Below are positions 33,815 through 44,725 of a stretch of DNA of 64,000 bases, piece by piece. The position numbers were made by a program, and so were the translations under genes. This DNA comes from Orobanche coerulescens. Lineage: Eukaryota > Streptophyta > Magnoliopsida > Lamiales > Orobanchaceae. Positions within the stretch are counted from its first letter, which is position 1. Every line of letters begins with the position of its first letter. The stretch is from assembly GCA_033398695.1 (NCBI GenBank), contig CM065811.1, positions 77,343,001 through 77,407,000 on the forward strand, written 5' to 3'. The notes beneath the pieces were generated by a model. It was given only the letters and a program-made list of their open reading frames with translations, did not search any database and had not been told where the DNA came from.

Positions 33815-35196
33815 ATGGCGCGCACAAAGAAGCTGAGCAAGCGTGCTAGGACCGAGTCATCCCCTACTCGAGGGGAGACCTCTCGTGGTCGGGCTGAGGC
33901 GGAGGGGCACCAATTTTCGGACCCCAAAATTCACAAGATATTCAACGAAAAGATCCGGCCGCGACCACTTATTCCCGAGAGGGGTTTTACTCCAGCTCTT
34001 CAGGACGGGGAATTGCTCACCATGATTGACGAGATGGGGTGGGCCAGATTTACCGCACCTCCCGAGCCAGTGGTTATCTCGATCGTCCAGGAGTTTTACG
34101 CGGCCTTCTCTTTGAAGCACATCCGGGCGGGGCATACGTTGCCATCTTTAGAGTCTCGGACTCAGTCGACATCAGGGTTACAGTTGATTTCTCCCCGACT
34201 GCTATTCGGAGGCTTTTTGGGTTTCCGGCGGTTGACGAGTCAGCCTATGACCGAGTGATGACCAGCCTCACTAAGGAGGCCCTGCTTGAGACCATTGCAT
34301 AGCCCGGTACAAACTGGGAGCAGCAAGCACAGAGTTCATCCACTTTTCACTTCAGGAGCTCGCGCCTCAGCCGGCTCGGGCGAGCCTGGCTTTATTTTAT
34401 CTGCGCACGCATTGACCCCACCTCCCAGATCCGTACAGTCTTTCTCTCCCGCGCCCGGACACTTTTTGCTATCACTTCCGGGCTGCGTTTCGTTGTGGCC
34501 CCCATCCTGGTCCGATCTATCTTCCAGAGTATCCAGGGGGGCCAAGACGGGGTTGAAGCACCCCTCCCTCATCTGCGCTTTATGCCGGCAGTCGGGGCTG
34601 ACTTGGTCAGACGACGAGCCGATGCTTGCCCCACAGGCCCCGATCGACCACCGCATCATATCGCACTTTGACCAGTGGGGAGGAGCGCCGGCACACGCTC
34701 GGGGGAGAGGATTTTTGCTAGAGGAGGCTCACGAGGGATCCCCCGAGCCGCTTTTGTTGACGCATGGAGATGCCGGTCCGCAGCCCGACAGAGCGAGGTT
34801 GGAGGAGTTATTTGATGGGCTGCGGGAGGATTTGAGGAGGCAGAGAGAGGAGCAGAGAGAGGAGCTGAGGAGAGAGAGAGAGAGGAGTTGAGGGAGTATT
34901 TGAGGAGAGAGAGAGATGAGATGAGGAGAGAGAGAGAGAGCTTGATGGCTGCCATGCGGGAGGAGCAGCTGGCGGAGCGGGAGAGCGTTGTTGCTGCCGC
35001 CAGAGCAGAGATGCGAGAGCAGGCCCGCCGGGCCGGCCTACGAGCGGCGAGGCGTCTTGCTGCGAGGGATGCTTATCATCAGGAGCACCTCGCCGCATGG
35101 ACGGCCCACATCATGCATCCCGACGGGCCATTTATTGCGCCCGCCCGGCCAGCCACACCACCCTCCTCACCGGACGATGCCGGCACCAGCTCCTGA
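33815..35196 (+). pseudogene. Env-like / 'putative plant transposon protein' second ORF, frameshifted
   Basis: The start is MARTKKLSKRARTESS at 33815, basic like other members. Domain landmarks are IVQEFYAAFS in frame one, then after a frameshift near 34100-34130 VTVDFSPTAIRRLFGFP and a helical region LGRAWLYFICARIDPTSQI with FAITSGLRFVVAPI. A TAG at 34300-34302 interrupts this frame (CAG-to-TAG is plausible). The C-terminal part is a long Arg/Glu-rich coiled coil (about 34780-35060), also shifted near 34890, ending in a Pro-rich tail. Function is unproven; no clear signal peptide or fusion motif is visible, so 'env-like' is a positional label. Confidence 0.65.
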
Positions 35197-36492
35197 GCGG
35201 TGGAGGAGTACTTGACCTTTTACTTTTATTGCATATCATTTTTGTCCATTGAGGTCAATGTACGTCCTAAGTTTGGGGGGGGATTTACTTTCAGTTTCTA
35301 CATTCATTGCTGTACTTTATTTTCTTGCTGTACATTATTTCGTTGCACTTTTCATTTCTTTGCGTAAAATTTTTTTTTTTTTTAGATAGCCTCGCTTGTC
35401 TTAGTTTTCTTTATTCGTGAATTTTTCGTGCTTCTATTTGTGTGATACTGATGTTACGACACTGTCTTTCTCTCTGAAGAAACGGGCGAGTTCTAGTCGA
35501 GTTGTAGTCAGTTATTTCTGTTATGCTTAGTATTCAATTAGGTCCGAAATTTTTCGTGATTGTAGAGGTCTTGGCAGATAAGAGACGATACATACTTGTT
35601 TTAAAATCCCCATCTATACGTTTGGCTACATTTTCCGGATAGGGAGTCGTACTGTTTCTTTAGTCGTGTTGGCACTTAGATCGAGTTTTGAGTCGGTCAG
35701 TTTTTCCCTAAAGTCGAGATTATGTGTTCTATGAAGGGAAGTCTAGTAACCGGGGGTATTCGCGTGACCCGTTGTTTACTCTCGCATAAAACGACGACCC
35801 TGATTAGACTAGTGATTTAGTTATTTCACATGTGCCAAGAAAAGGGAGCCTAGTAACTGGGGGTATTCGCGTGACCCGCTGTTTACTCTCGCGTAAAACG
35901 ACAACCTTGATTCGAACATGCGGAAATTATGTATTCGAGTTGTTTCTCCGCTGTAGACGGGAACTTAGTAACTAGAAGCATCCATGTGCCCCATGAGTGT
36001 CTTTTACGTCAAACGGTTTTCCAATACATGAGAATGGAGTTTCCACCCTAGGATTATCCCGATGAAACATCCCGAGATCCTAACCTAGTGGTCAACTCAA
36101 ATCAAAGTCTTGAACACATATATATAAGGGAATACTGTCCGAGGTTTAATTGTTATGAAACTCGTGAAAATTGTGCCTTTAGACTGTGGAACGGGACGAA
36201 CTAGCTTGTTTATTTTAGCCTTTCATATTGACGGTCGATTTGACTCACGTTTTGTTAATCTTTGAGCTGGATTTTCTTCGTGAACGAATGATTAGGACTG
36301 AACTTGATTACTTTGCGGAATCATTATTCTGAGTGCAGCTCGCTTTTATGACACTCGTATTATTTAGAGAGAATTACAGGATAGTATTGATTAGGTTGAA
36401 CACTATGAGTTGCACGATGATTCACGACATTCTTTTATTGAATTTAATTCTTTTTGCTTGAGGACAAGCAAAGGCTTAAGCTTGGGGGTATT
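35197..36492 (+). other. Athila-like 3' non-coding region and polypurine tract
   Basis: TAAGTTTGGGGGGGGATT (about 35267-35285) and AAGCTTGGGGGTAT (36478-36491) are polypurine tracts; the second primes the plus strand at the LTR. A phrase starting TAGTAACCGGGGGTATTCG recurs at about 35744 and 35850, with a decayed third copy at 35966 (period near 107 bp). No gene is seen. Confidence 0.65.
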
Positions 36493-37821
36493 TGTTAGGC
36501 GTATTTTTATACGCTTATTTATCATTATTTTGTACTGTTTTGATGAGTGAAATGGTCTAAATGAGCTTTTAATGCCTTAATTTTGTATGATTGACAGGAA
36601 ATTGAAGTCCGGAAGCTAAAACGAGGCAAAACGGGCAAAAACGGCAAAACTGGACTCTGAGCCGCGGCACAAGGAAGTTGAGCCGCGGCACAGGAAGACA
36701 CCAGCCGAAGGCGAGTATCACGTACTGCTGTGCCGCACGGCCAGGTGAGCCGCGGCACAGAAGAATTAATTAACGCCCAGGTATTCAGCAGAAGGCGATG
36801 TGCCGCGGCACAGGTTTAGTGAGCCGCGGCACACTTGGCGGGTTTCGTAGGTCTGCGCGGATTTTGAGCTGTTTCGAAGCCAGTTTTCGACCGACTAATA
36901 CGGACGCGATTTGTGGATGTGCTGAGCTATAAATAGGGTTTAAGACCCTAATTAAATCATCTTGGAATCATTGGATCTAAAACCTTGGAGAGCTTAAGCT
37001 TGGAGACGGCAGAAGAGGAAGGAAGCAGAAGAATTCAAGGGCAGAAGGCGGAAGCTGAAGAACGGAGGAATCCGAGCTTCATCTGTGTTTGAATTTTATG
37101 CTTTCGTTTATTTATTCTGTATTTTCAGTTTTTAGTATGTCAGGCTAAAGCCCTAATCTAGGGTTTTGATGAAACCTTTGTTTTGACGAATTGATTGAGA
37201 TTATCCAATTTATTACCTTTTTATTGAGTTTTCCCAATTATGTTTAATGCTTGCAATTATCTGGCCAATAGTTGTATTGATTTAATCATTCACTTCGAAT
37301 CGGGAGAGGAGATTTGGTGAGGAACTATTGGTGAGGACCGTTTTATTCTGTGAGATAGGAATATACTCATAGGAACTACGTGGCGTTTAGGAGATTTCAT
37401 GCTTTTTGCCTATCGATGAATTAATTCACCTAGGGATAGAGTGCGTTAGTCGCCGTTAGATAAATCTATTGACCTCGGGAGAGGCGGTAGAATATATTAG
37501 CAATCTCCGCCTTCAATAAATTGGGAAAATTATTTATTACGGATAATCGAGAGTAAACTCGGATAAACTAAGGTGGATTCAGAACCCTAGACTTATTCAT
37601 CATTTGATTTCTTTTATCCAAGATATTGTTTTCTACTGCTTAGTCTTTTATTAATTCTTTTAGTTATTAATCGCAAAACCCAAAATTCGATTGTTCAGAT
37701 AAAATTGGAATACGAAAAAATCGGTAGTTAGAGATTCAATCCTCGTGGGAACGATACTCTACTTATCACTTTATTACTTGTAAACGATGACGTGCACTTG
37801 CGTGTAGGAAATATCGCAACA
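36493..37821 (+). repeat. 3' LTR of the Athila-like element
   Basis: A 1329-bp copy of 28651-29979, with the CCGCGG array at 36659-36834 and the TATA box at 36927-36935. One palindrome is damaged (GTGCCGCACGG near 36731). The other differences are mostly single substitutions and short indels. Confidence 0.93.
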
Positions 37822-37948
37822 GTATGCCCTCGAATGCCACTCAGGGGATGTTTTGAGTAAGGGCATTGTACTTATTATTATGTAATTCATTATAAGAGGG
37901 TAATTGTATGTTTCTTTATTTACTGGTAGTTGTTGGCATTCCTGACTC

Positions 37949-38000
<52 letters not shown>

Positions 38001-39888
38001 TAGTCCGTGTATTTGAGAGCAAAACATTCCACTCCTTATTGGATAAGGGGGTTGGCACTGGAAAGGTTTATGGCTCAAATACTTAATCGTTCGCAAGTCG
38101 ATGAAACTTGATTGGGCGTTAAGTTTATGTGAAGACTTGTATGACGTGTTCTTTGACTTGGAGAGTGCCTGTCGAACACTAATACTTAGTGGGAGCACAC
38201 GTTATAGGTATGTTAATGAGATTAGTATACTCGAACTGACTCACCCTCGATTCGTCACACGGATTTCATTCCGGGACAGTCAATGATGGAATCGAAAGGT
38301 TGTGATAGGTATTCGTGAACCGTAGACTTGAGGATTTAGTAAGGATGTGCTTGTGATGTTAAGATTTTTATTATAGTAGTTTGACCCAAAAAACCGGAAG
38401 GTGGGGGTCAACCTCGACGTGCATCTTGACGGGCAAGTAGCAGGTTCTACTGAATAACAAGATAGGATTCTTTCCCCCGTAAGTGAACGGGTTATATGTC
38501 CTATGCGGTTATTGGCAGATGAGATCATAAGTCTTTGGCCAAAGCATTCCAGCTAGTTGTATTGGATACACGAGAGCTCGATGATATCGATCTGCATTAA
38601 CCGATGCATAGCGTCAAGTATAGATAGGGTTTAACTGACCGTGACCCTATAACTTGATCGGGACATTTGAAAGAAGGGTTTATACATATACGGGTATTCA
38701 TGACAGAAAGGTTTTTGAATGATCCCCATCATTCGTTCTCAGTTATGGTACAGTGTAGGCTGCCCGGCTGGCTAGGTGGTGCTACTACTCTTTGGTTACT
38801 CCCATTGCTAACTGAGACGGACCTACCGATTCGCGCAATAGGATTGATGATGGAATGAATCGAGCTTATTCTCTCTTTATGAATATTAGGTATTGGATAT
38901 CTAATTTATTGGACATTGGATGTCTAATTAATTTTGGGAAGTTGGATGTCTAAATTAATTTATTGGATAAATTAATTTACGGCCTATTGAGTTAAATAAA
39001 TTACTAGGTTATTAATTTGATTCACATATATAATTATTTCTTAGAGAAATAAATTATATATTGTATTTGATATAATCAATTAATTGGATATTTTGATTGA
39101 TATAAATACATCGAGACGGAATGGTGTTTATCGGATTGGACTTGAAGGAGTCCGAAATGAACCGAACTCCCTAAACATTCAACATGCCCCCCCCCCCCCC
39201 ATACCACCTTGACAAGATGACTTTTATTCCACCTTGCATGGTGGAAGACTTTTGATTTTATATCAAAAGATATCTCATGAGGTGTATTTAATAAACATGA
39301 GATGTTTATTATTAAGGGGACAAGTTTATCTTATGAATGATTTGACGAATCATTGTAAGACTAGAATAAAAGTCTTCTCTCCTCATTCTCATGGTAATGC
39401 TACAGTTCATTCATTTTGAAATGAAGAGAGAGAAACTTTGTGAGTTGTCTTAATCTTCATCATCTTCACCATAACTATCTTGATATTTTCTTAGAGAAAA
39501 TTATGAGCAAAATATTAAGAGATAGTGAGTTATACACTTAGAGTGTTATAATCACATTTTTAGCTTCATCATCCGATTCTAGCCTTAACCTTAGAGTTTA
39601 ATTGGGTGGTTATCGTTCTGATCATTTCTCCGGCACGTGGCAAGTAGAGACGCGGTGATTTCGGCGTTGCATCATCCAAGAAATTGTTGCGGATTAGATT
39701 TGCAAGGGACAACATCTTCTCACCATTTAATCAACGGACTATGAGGTTATGATTTTGTATCTCACTTCATTTCGTTTTATGTTCGTATATACGTAGCTTG
39801 ATCGATTCCTTTAGGGATTCAGATCAAATTAGATTTGTATATTTCTTCCGTTCCGCCTTCATTATAGGCACCGAATCCCAACATCCTA

Positions 39889-39981
39889 AACTCTATCTTG
39901 TCCTTTACATGTTGTACCTTTTTTATACTTGAACGATAGGATGATATTATTCCCTGTAAATTGAGTGTTTATGCTTACAGT
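39889..39981 (+). other. Second part of the chromovirus 5' leader
   Basis: It continues from 21543 after the Copia insertion and one TCCTA copy, and runs to the gag ATG at 39982. No feature is recognised in it. Confidence 0.6.
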
Positions 39982-41100
39982 ATGTTGAGGGGAGGACGTA
40001 GACGTGGTCGTGGTCATGGACGCGGATGTAGGAATGCTGAGGGAAAAGCTTCACCTTCTGTTACTGATTCGCTGTCAAATCAGGCTAACTCCAATTCTGG
40101 CGAACAGCAGGAGTCCGTTAATAATGAACGAGAACAGACAGTGGAGACAAATACCAATCCTGCCGTTCCCGACATCCTTGGTCAAGTGGTCAACTAGATG
40201 ACTCAATTTGCTTAAGTGGTGGACAGGATGCAAGTGGTGGTAGAATTGCAGCCAGTGGAAAGACAGCAAGGCATCATAGACTTGGGAAATCGAGGAGACT
40301 GATGGCTACAGGAGGTGGCGAAGATTCACCCGCCGAAATTCGATGGATTTTCTGAGACACCGACATGGGATCACTGGTTGAGAGAGTTGTAGAAAGTATT
40401 CGCAGGGATTAACTGCCCAGATGACCGGAGAGCCCCCATTGCCTAGTACTTTATGACAGGAGAAGCGTCCGAATGGTGGGAAGCCATCCGACCTGTTGAT
40501 CATGATGTCGGTTGGGAAGAGTTCAAACTTATGATGAAAGCTCAGTACTTCCCTCGTCCGGTGAGAGAAGCTAAGGTTCGAAATTTTTTCTCCGTGCAGC
40601 CTTCGGATGCGCTAGTGGCTCAGGCGATTAAGATGTTTAATCAACAGCGGGCGTTTGTTTGACACTTGGTCAGAACCGATGCATCAATGATGATTCAATT
40701 TGATATGAGAATGAAGCAGGAAATACAGAGGTACATGTCAGGTTTTGAATGCATCACTCTCCGCTAGTACCAAGACAAATCCTTGGCATATGAAATGAAA
40801 GAAGCAGCTATGGAAAAGTTCTCGGAGTCCAAGAAGCAGAAAGTCTCTGGTAGTTTCACAGAGCACAAGAGTAGTAGGCCTCGCAAGGCCCAGTCATCCT
40901 TTCATTCATTTAAGAGGCCCCCGCACCCATCCAAAGGCGGAAAGAACTTCAGATCAGTATCAACACCGAAATATGTGGTCAAGAGGTGTTTTAATTGTGG
41001 TCGCACAGGACACCTGTGGCGTGATTGTTTCCGTTCTCCAGTGACATGTTATGATTGTGGACAGGAAGGGCATTGTGATGTTCTGCAGGGATGCCACTAA
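39982..41100 (+). pseudogene. gag: Chromovirus Gag, one frame with about seven stops
   Basis: The start MLRGGRRRGRGHGRG is the Arg/Gly-rich N-terminus usual for Tekay/Del Gag. The gag core is visible as FDGFSETPTWDHWLREL, FMTGEASEWWEA and WEEFKLMMKAQYFP. A zinc knuckle CFNCGRTGHLWRDC follows, and a second begins CYDCGQEGH and is then lost to a frameshift. In-frame stops occur at 40195, 40213, about 40300, 40390, 40444, 40660 and 40765. Several occupy positions where Gln or Arg is expected (RELQKVF, IAQYFMTG, FVRHLV), consistent with C-to-T in CAG, CAA or CGA. Confidence 0.88.
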
Positions 41101-41165
41101 GATAATTAGAGCTCATACTTTGCAACCGGCTCAGAAGGAGGCAAGCGTTCCGCAGATGCAGCAGA

Positions 41166-41726
41166 GTGTCCAGCTACCCCAGTGTTTTGGTCGAGGACGA
41201 GGCAGAGGACAGTTCGACCGAAAGGGAGCATCATGTGCTGGATCCATTACACCACGCCTTTATGAGATGGAGAGGGAGAGACGATCAGGATGCCGTTGTT
41301 GCATCATGTACCGTTCAGATCCTTTCACAACCAGTTAATGTTTTGTTCGATACAGGGGCTACACATTCGTTTATATCATTGTCTTATGTTAATTGTTTGA
41401 ACATTTCTTGTTTTCATAAATGTGTGCCTTATGTTGTGGGTTTACCGAATGGGGAGAAAATTGTGGGGAACTTAGAAACTAGAGATTTTCCTGTATCAAT
41501 TGGAGGCAAGGAGTGGCCCTCAAATCTAATTGTGATAGAGATGCAAGGAGACTATCTGATTCTCGGAGTCAATTGGCTTAATCGATATGGAGCTATCGTG
41601 AAGTACCGGAAGAGGAATATCTTGATGATATCCGAAGATGATTCCGAATTATTATTTGAGGGATGGAGACCAGGAAGCTCAGGGAAAATGATCAAAGCTA
41701 AGAAAGCCGTCAAACTGCTTAAATAG
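41166..41726 (+). pseudogene. pro: Chromovirus aspartic protease
   Basis: In a frame shifted relative to Gag, the retropepsin motif VLFDTGATHSFIS carries the catalytic Asp (FDTGA). It is followed by the flap region and IILGVNWL-type sequence (here LILGVNWLNRYG). The frame ends with a TAG at 41724-41726 after VKLLK, before a short linker to RT. The motif itself is intact. Confidence 0.85.
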
Positions 41727-41753
41727 GGTTGTACTGGATACTGGTGTTACGCA

Positions 41754-43155
41754 ATGAAGAAAGAAGACGGAAAGGTAGAGCTTTCATCCATTCATGTTGT
41801 GAGTGAATTTCTGGATGTGTTCCCTGATGAATTACCTGGACTACCTCCACGACGAGATGTAGAGCTTACCATCGAGCTAGAACCAGGAGCTACACCGATT
41901 TCTAAGGCGCCGTATCGTATGGCACCTACCGAAATGTATGAATTGAAGAAGCAACTGGAAGAGTTACTGGACAAAGGTTATACTCAGCCAAGTGTTTCAC
42001 CCTGGGGTGCACAAGTTCTTTTTTGTTCGAAATAAAGATGGATAGCTTCGATTGTGTATTGACTATCGGGAGCTGAACAAGATGACGATCAAGAACAAGT
42101 ACCCGTTGCCACGGATTGATGATTTGTTTGAACAGTTACAAGGAGCGACAGTATTTTTCAAGATCGATTTGAGATCGGTATATCATCAGTTGAAGATTAA
42201 AGAATCCGATGTTCCGAAGTCAGCATTCAGAACTCGCTACGGACATTATGAGTTTGTGGTGATGCCATTTGGTCTCACTAATGCGCCTGCTGTGTTTATG
42301 CAATTAATTAATCGAGTGTTCATAGAGTATTTGGACAAATTCATAGTTGTGTTTATTGACGATATTCTGGTTTATTCCAAGAGCCCGAAAGAGCATGCGC
42401 AGCACTTACGGATCGTTTTGGACCTCTTGAGAAGCGAGCATTTATATGCCAAACTTTCTAAGTGTGAATTCTGGCTAAAGGAAGTGATGTCCCTCGGTCA
42501 TGTGGTATCAGCGGAAGGAGTCTGAGTAGATCCCCAGAAAGTCGAGGCAATTTTGGATTGGAAGTCTCCTAAGAACGTGAAGGAAGTCAGAAGTTTTCTA
42601 GGACTTGCCGGGTATTATCGTCGGTTCGTGGAAGGGTTTTCTAAAATTACCCGCCCCCTTACTCGATTGCTGCAGAAAACCCAAAAGTTTGAATGGAGTG
42701 ATATGTGCCATACCAATTTTGATGAATTGAAAAAGAGATTGACGACGGCACCAATTTTAGCACTACCACAAGGAATTAAAGGGTTCATAGTTTACAGTGA
42801 CGCTTCAAATCAAGGTCTAAGGTGTGTACTGATGCAGAATGAGAAGGTGATCGCCTACGCTTCACGACAGTTGAAACCATAGGAAGTAAATTATCCAACT
42901 CATGATTTGGAGCTGGCAGCTGTTGTTTTCGCCTTGAAGATATGGAGACATTATTTGTACGGGACTCACTGTCAGATCTTCACAGATCATAAGAGTCTCA
43001 AATACATCTTCAGTCAGAAAGAGTTAAACATGCGGCAGAGGAGATGGCTAGAATTGATTGAGGACTATGATTTGGAGATTCTTTATCATCCAGGCAAAGC
43101 AAAAATAGTGGCTGATGCATTAAGCCGCAAACCTATTTCTATTCGAATGCTGTAG
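41754..43155 (+). pseudogene. rt-rh: Chromovirus reverse transcriptase and RNase H
   Basis: RT begins with DELPGLPPRRDVELTIEL and SPWGAQVLF. A one-base insertion near 42020 shifts the frame to [20 protein letters not shown]. The catalytic region reads [11 protein letters not shown] (FxDD box), followed by the thumb and SLGHV. RNase H has [30 protein letters not shown] and [11 protein letters not shown], ending near VADALSRKP. In-frame stops occur at 42523 (before VDPQKV; Arg expected), 42880 (before [10 protein letters not shown]) and 43153. All catalytic residues are still readable. Confidence 0.92.
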
Positions 43156-43188
43156 ACTTTCACCTCCCAATCCAGCATTCAACGAGAG

Positions 43189-44250
43189 TTGATTCGTGAG
43201 GGAATTGAATTATGGTTGCAAGGAGTCCAAGGGCAATTGTGCGTGATGGAATTAACCTCATCATTAACCGAAGAAATCAAATCTAAGCAATTAGATGACC
43301 CTCTGATGATTAGGTTACGTGATGCAGTGAGCAAGGGTAAGGCCCCAGGATTTGTGATTCATGATGATGGAGTTTTGAGTTTTGAGAGTCGACTTTGTGT
43401 TCCGATGTTGATGTTTTGAAGCAGACAATCATGAAGGAAGCTCACATTATGCCCTATTCTATTCACCCGGGCACCAGTAAGATGTATAAGGATCTGAAGC
43501 AGCATTTTTGGTGGGGCAACATGAAGAAAGATGTGGCGGAATGTGTCTCGAAGTGTTTAACTTGTCAGTAGGTTAAGATCTAACATCAACAACCCTCCGT
43601 AATGTTGTAGCCACTTCCAATTCCTGAATGGAAGTGGGAAGATATATCGATGGACTTTATCACTAATATGCTGAAGACCAGAACAGGGATGAACATGATT
43701 TGGGTGATAGTTGATCGCCTAACCAAGTCGGCTCATTTTTTGGGTATTAAGGATACTTGGGGACCAGATAGGTTGGCACGAGTGTTTATTGTGGAGATAG
43801 TCCAACTGCATGGTACACCGAAGACCATTATTTCGGATCGAGATGGTCGCTTCGTGTCACATTTTTGGAAAGTGGTTCATAGAGCCTTGGGAACCGAGCT
43901 GAACTTTAGCACAGCTTATCATCCTCGGGTGATGGACGGTCAGGAGGATTATTCAAGCGATGAAGACATCTTTGAGAGCTTGTGCCCTAGATTGGTCGAC
44001 TGAGTGGGAAGTTCATATACCATTGATTAAATTCACTTACAACAATAGTTGGCATGCTTCCATTAAGATGGAACCTTTTGAAGCGTTATACGAGAGGAGA
44101 TGTAGATCACCCCTGTGTTGGGATGATTCATCAGACTTGATCGGGACGGAACCGGAGTTGATAGTACAGACTTAAAAGAAGGTAGCCTTGATTCGTGAAA
44201 GGCTGTTTACTGCATAGAGTCGGCAAAAATCTTATGCAGACGTGCGCCGT
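43189..44250 (+). pseudogene. int: Chromovirus integrase, catalytic Glu region lost
   Basis: The zinc-binding region is partly visible (H-P-G-T-SKMYKDLKQHFWW, then CVSKCLTC). The core reads WEDISMDFITNML, with the first Asp, and TIISDRDGRF, with the second Asp. The segment that should carry DGQSER-type sequence reads DGQEDYSSDED after small deletions, so the usual Glu context is lost; the frame then returns as LRACALDWSTEWEVHIPLIKFTYNNSWHASI. Frameshifts lie near 43420 and 43960, and several stops occur near 43570-43610. Confidence 0.88.
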
Positions 44251-44387
44251 CGCCCGTTAGAATTTAGAATTAGGGATCACGTGATTTTAAAGGTTTCTAC
44301 TACTCAGGGAATTTTTAATTTGGGGAGGAAAGGAAAGCTGAGTCCGAGATAATCGGACCATTCGAGATTCTTGAGAGGGTTGGGGAG

Positions 44388-44690
44388 TTGGCGTACAGGT
44401 TGGCCTTAACGCCGTCGCTGAGTCATGTTCATAATGTGTTTCATGTGTCTCAGTTACGGAAGTACATCACAGACCCCAGTCATGTAATTGATTTCAGCGA
44501 GATCGAAGTTACTAAGGATGGCACGTTCGAAGAGAAACCAATCACGATACTCGAGAGTCGAGTCAAACAATTGAGGAATAAACCAATCACTTTGGTTAAA
44601 GTTCAATGGTCACGACACGGAGTTGAAGAAGCCACATGGGAGACAGAGAACGGTATGAAGTCTAAATACCCAGAGTTATTTTTGTCTTAA
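44388..44690 (+). pseudogene. Integrase C-terminus with chromodomain
   Basis: SHVHNVFHVSQLRKYITDPSHVI is the conserved C-terminal integrase motif of chromoviruses. EEKPITILESRVKQLRNK, then VKVQWSRHGVEEATWETE is a chromodomain with the aromatic W-W pattern. This places the element in the chromovirus group, probably Tekay/Del given the long LTRs. The domain is thought to guide integration to heterochromatin. This last frame is open and ends with TAA 35 bp before the 3' LTR. Confidence 0.9.
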
Positions 44691-44725
44691 GTTTCGGGAC
44701 GAAACTCCTTTTTCGAGGGAGAGTG

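Larger units (their letters stand above)
28651..37821 (+). mobile_element. Athila-like Ty3/gypsy element lacking RT and integrase, TSD GTATG
   Basis: Two 1329-bp LTRs (28651-29979, 36493-37821) with TGTTAGGCG...CGCAACA ends are flanked by GTATG (28646-28650, 37822-37826). The primer site complements tRNA-Asp, as in Athila/Tat. It encodes Gag-protease (30129-32687) and an env-like ORF (33815-35196) only. The 1.1 kb between them has no RT, RNase H or integrase, so it would have depended on an autonomous relative. The near-identical LTRs make it the youngest member of this nest, consistent with its innermost position. Confidence 0.93.
21544..39883 (+). mobile_element. Copia element nested in the chromovirus leader, TSD TCCTA
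   Basis: TGTTAGGAGTAT starts at 21544 and CCCAACA ends at 39883; both are flanked by TCCTA (21539-21543 and 39884-39888), a perfect 5-bp duplication. The gag-protease-integrase-RT-RNase H order (integrase before RT) proves Copia. The 3' LTR is split after 13 bp by an Athila-like element (28651-37821). Without that insertion the Copia element is about 9.2 kb. The coding region has stops, frameshifts and deletions in integrase and RT. Confidence 0.95.
28638..39883 (+). repeat. 3' LTR of the Copia element, split 13 bp from its start
   Basis: After the polypurine tract CAATGGGAGAT (28628-28637) the LTR begins TGTTAGGAGTATG (28638-28650). It resumes at 37827 with CCCTCGAATGCC, duplicating GTATG on both sides of the Athila-like insertion, and ends at 39883. 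Total length without the insertion is about 2.07 kb against 2.04 kb for the 5' LTR. A longer (AT)n run (37951-37996) and C run (about 39188-39200) account for part of the difference. Confidence 0.93.

Noticed and set aside
34336..35098. Long minus-strand frames (Ser/Leu-rich)
   Set aside because: They are the reverse of the Arg/Glu coiled coil and GA-rich stretch of the env-like ORF.
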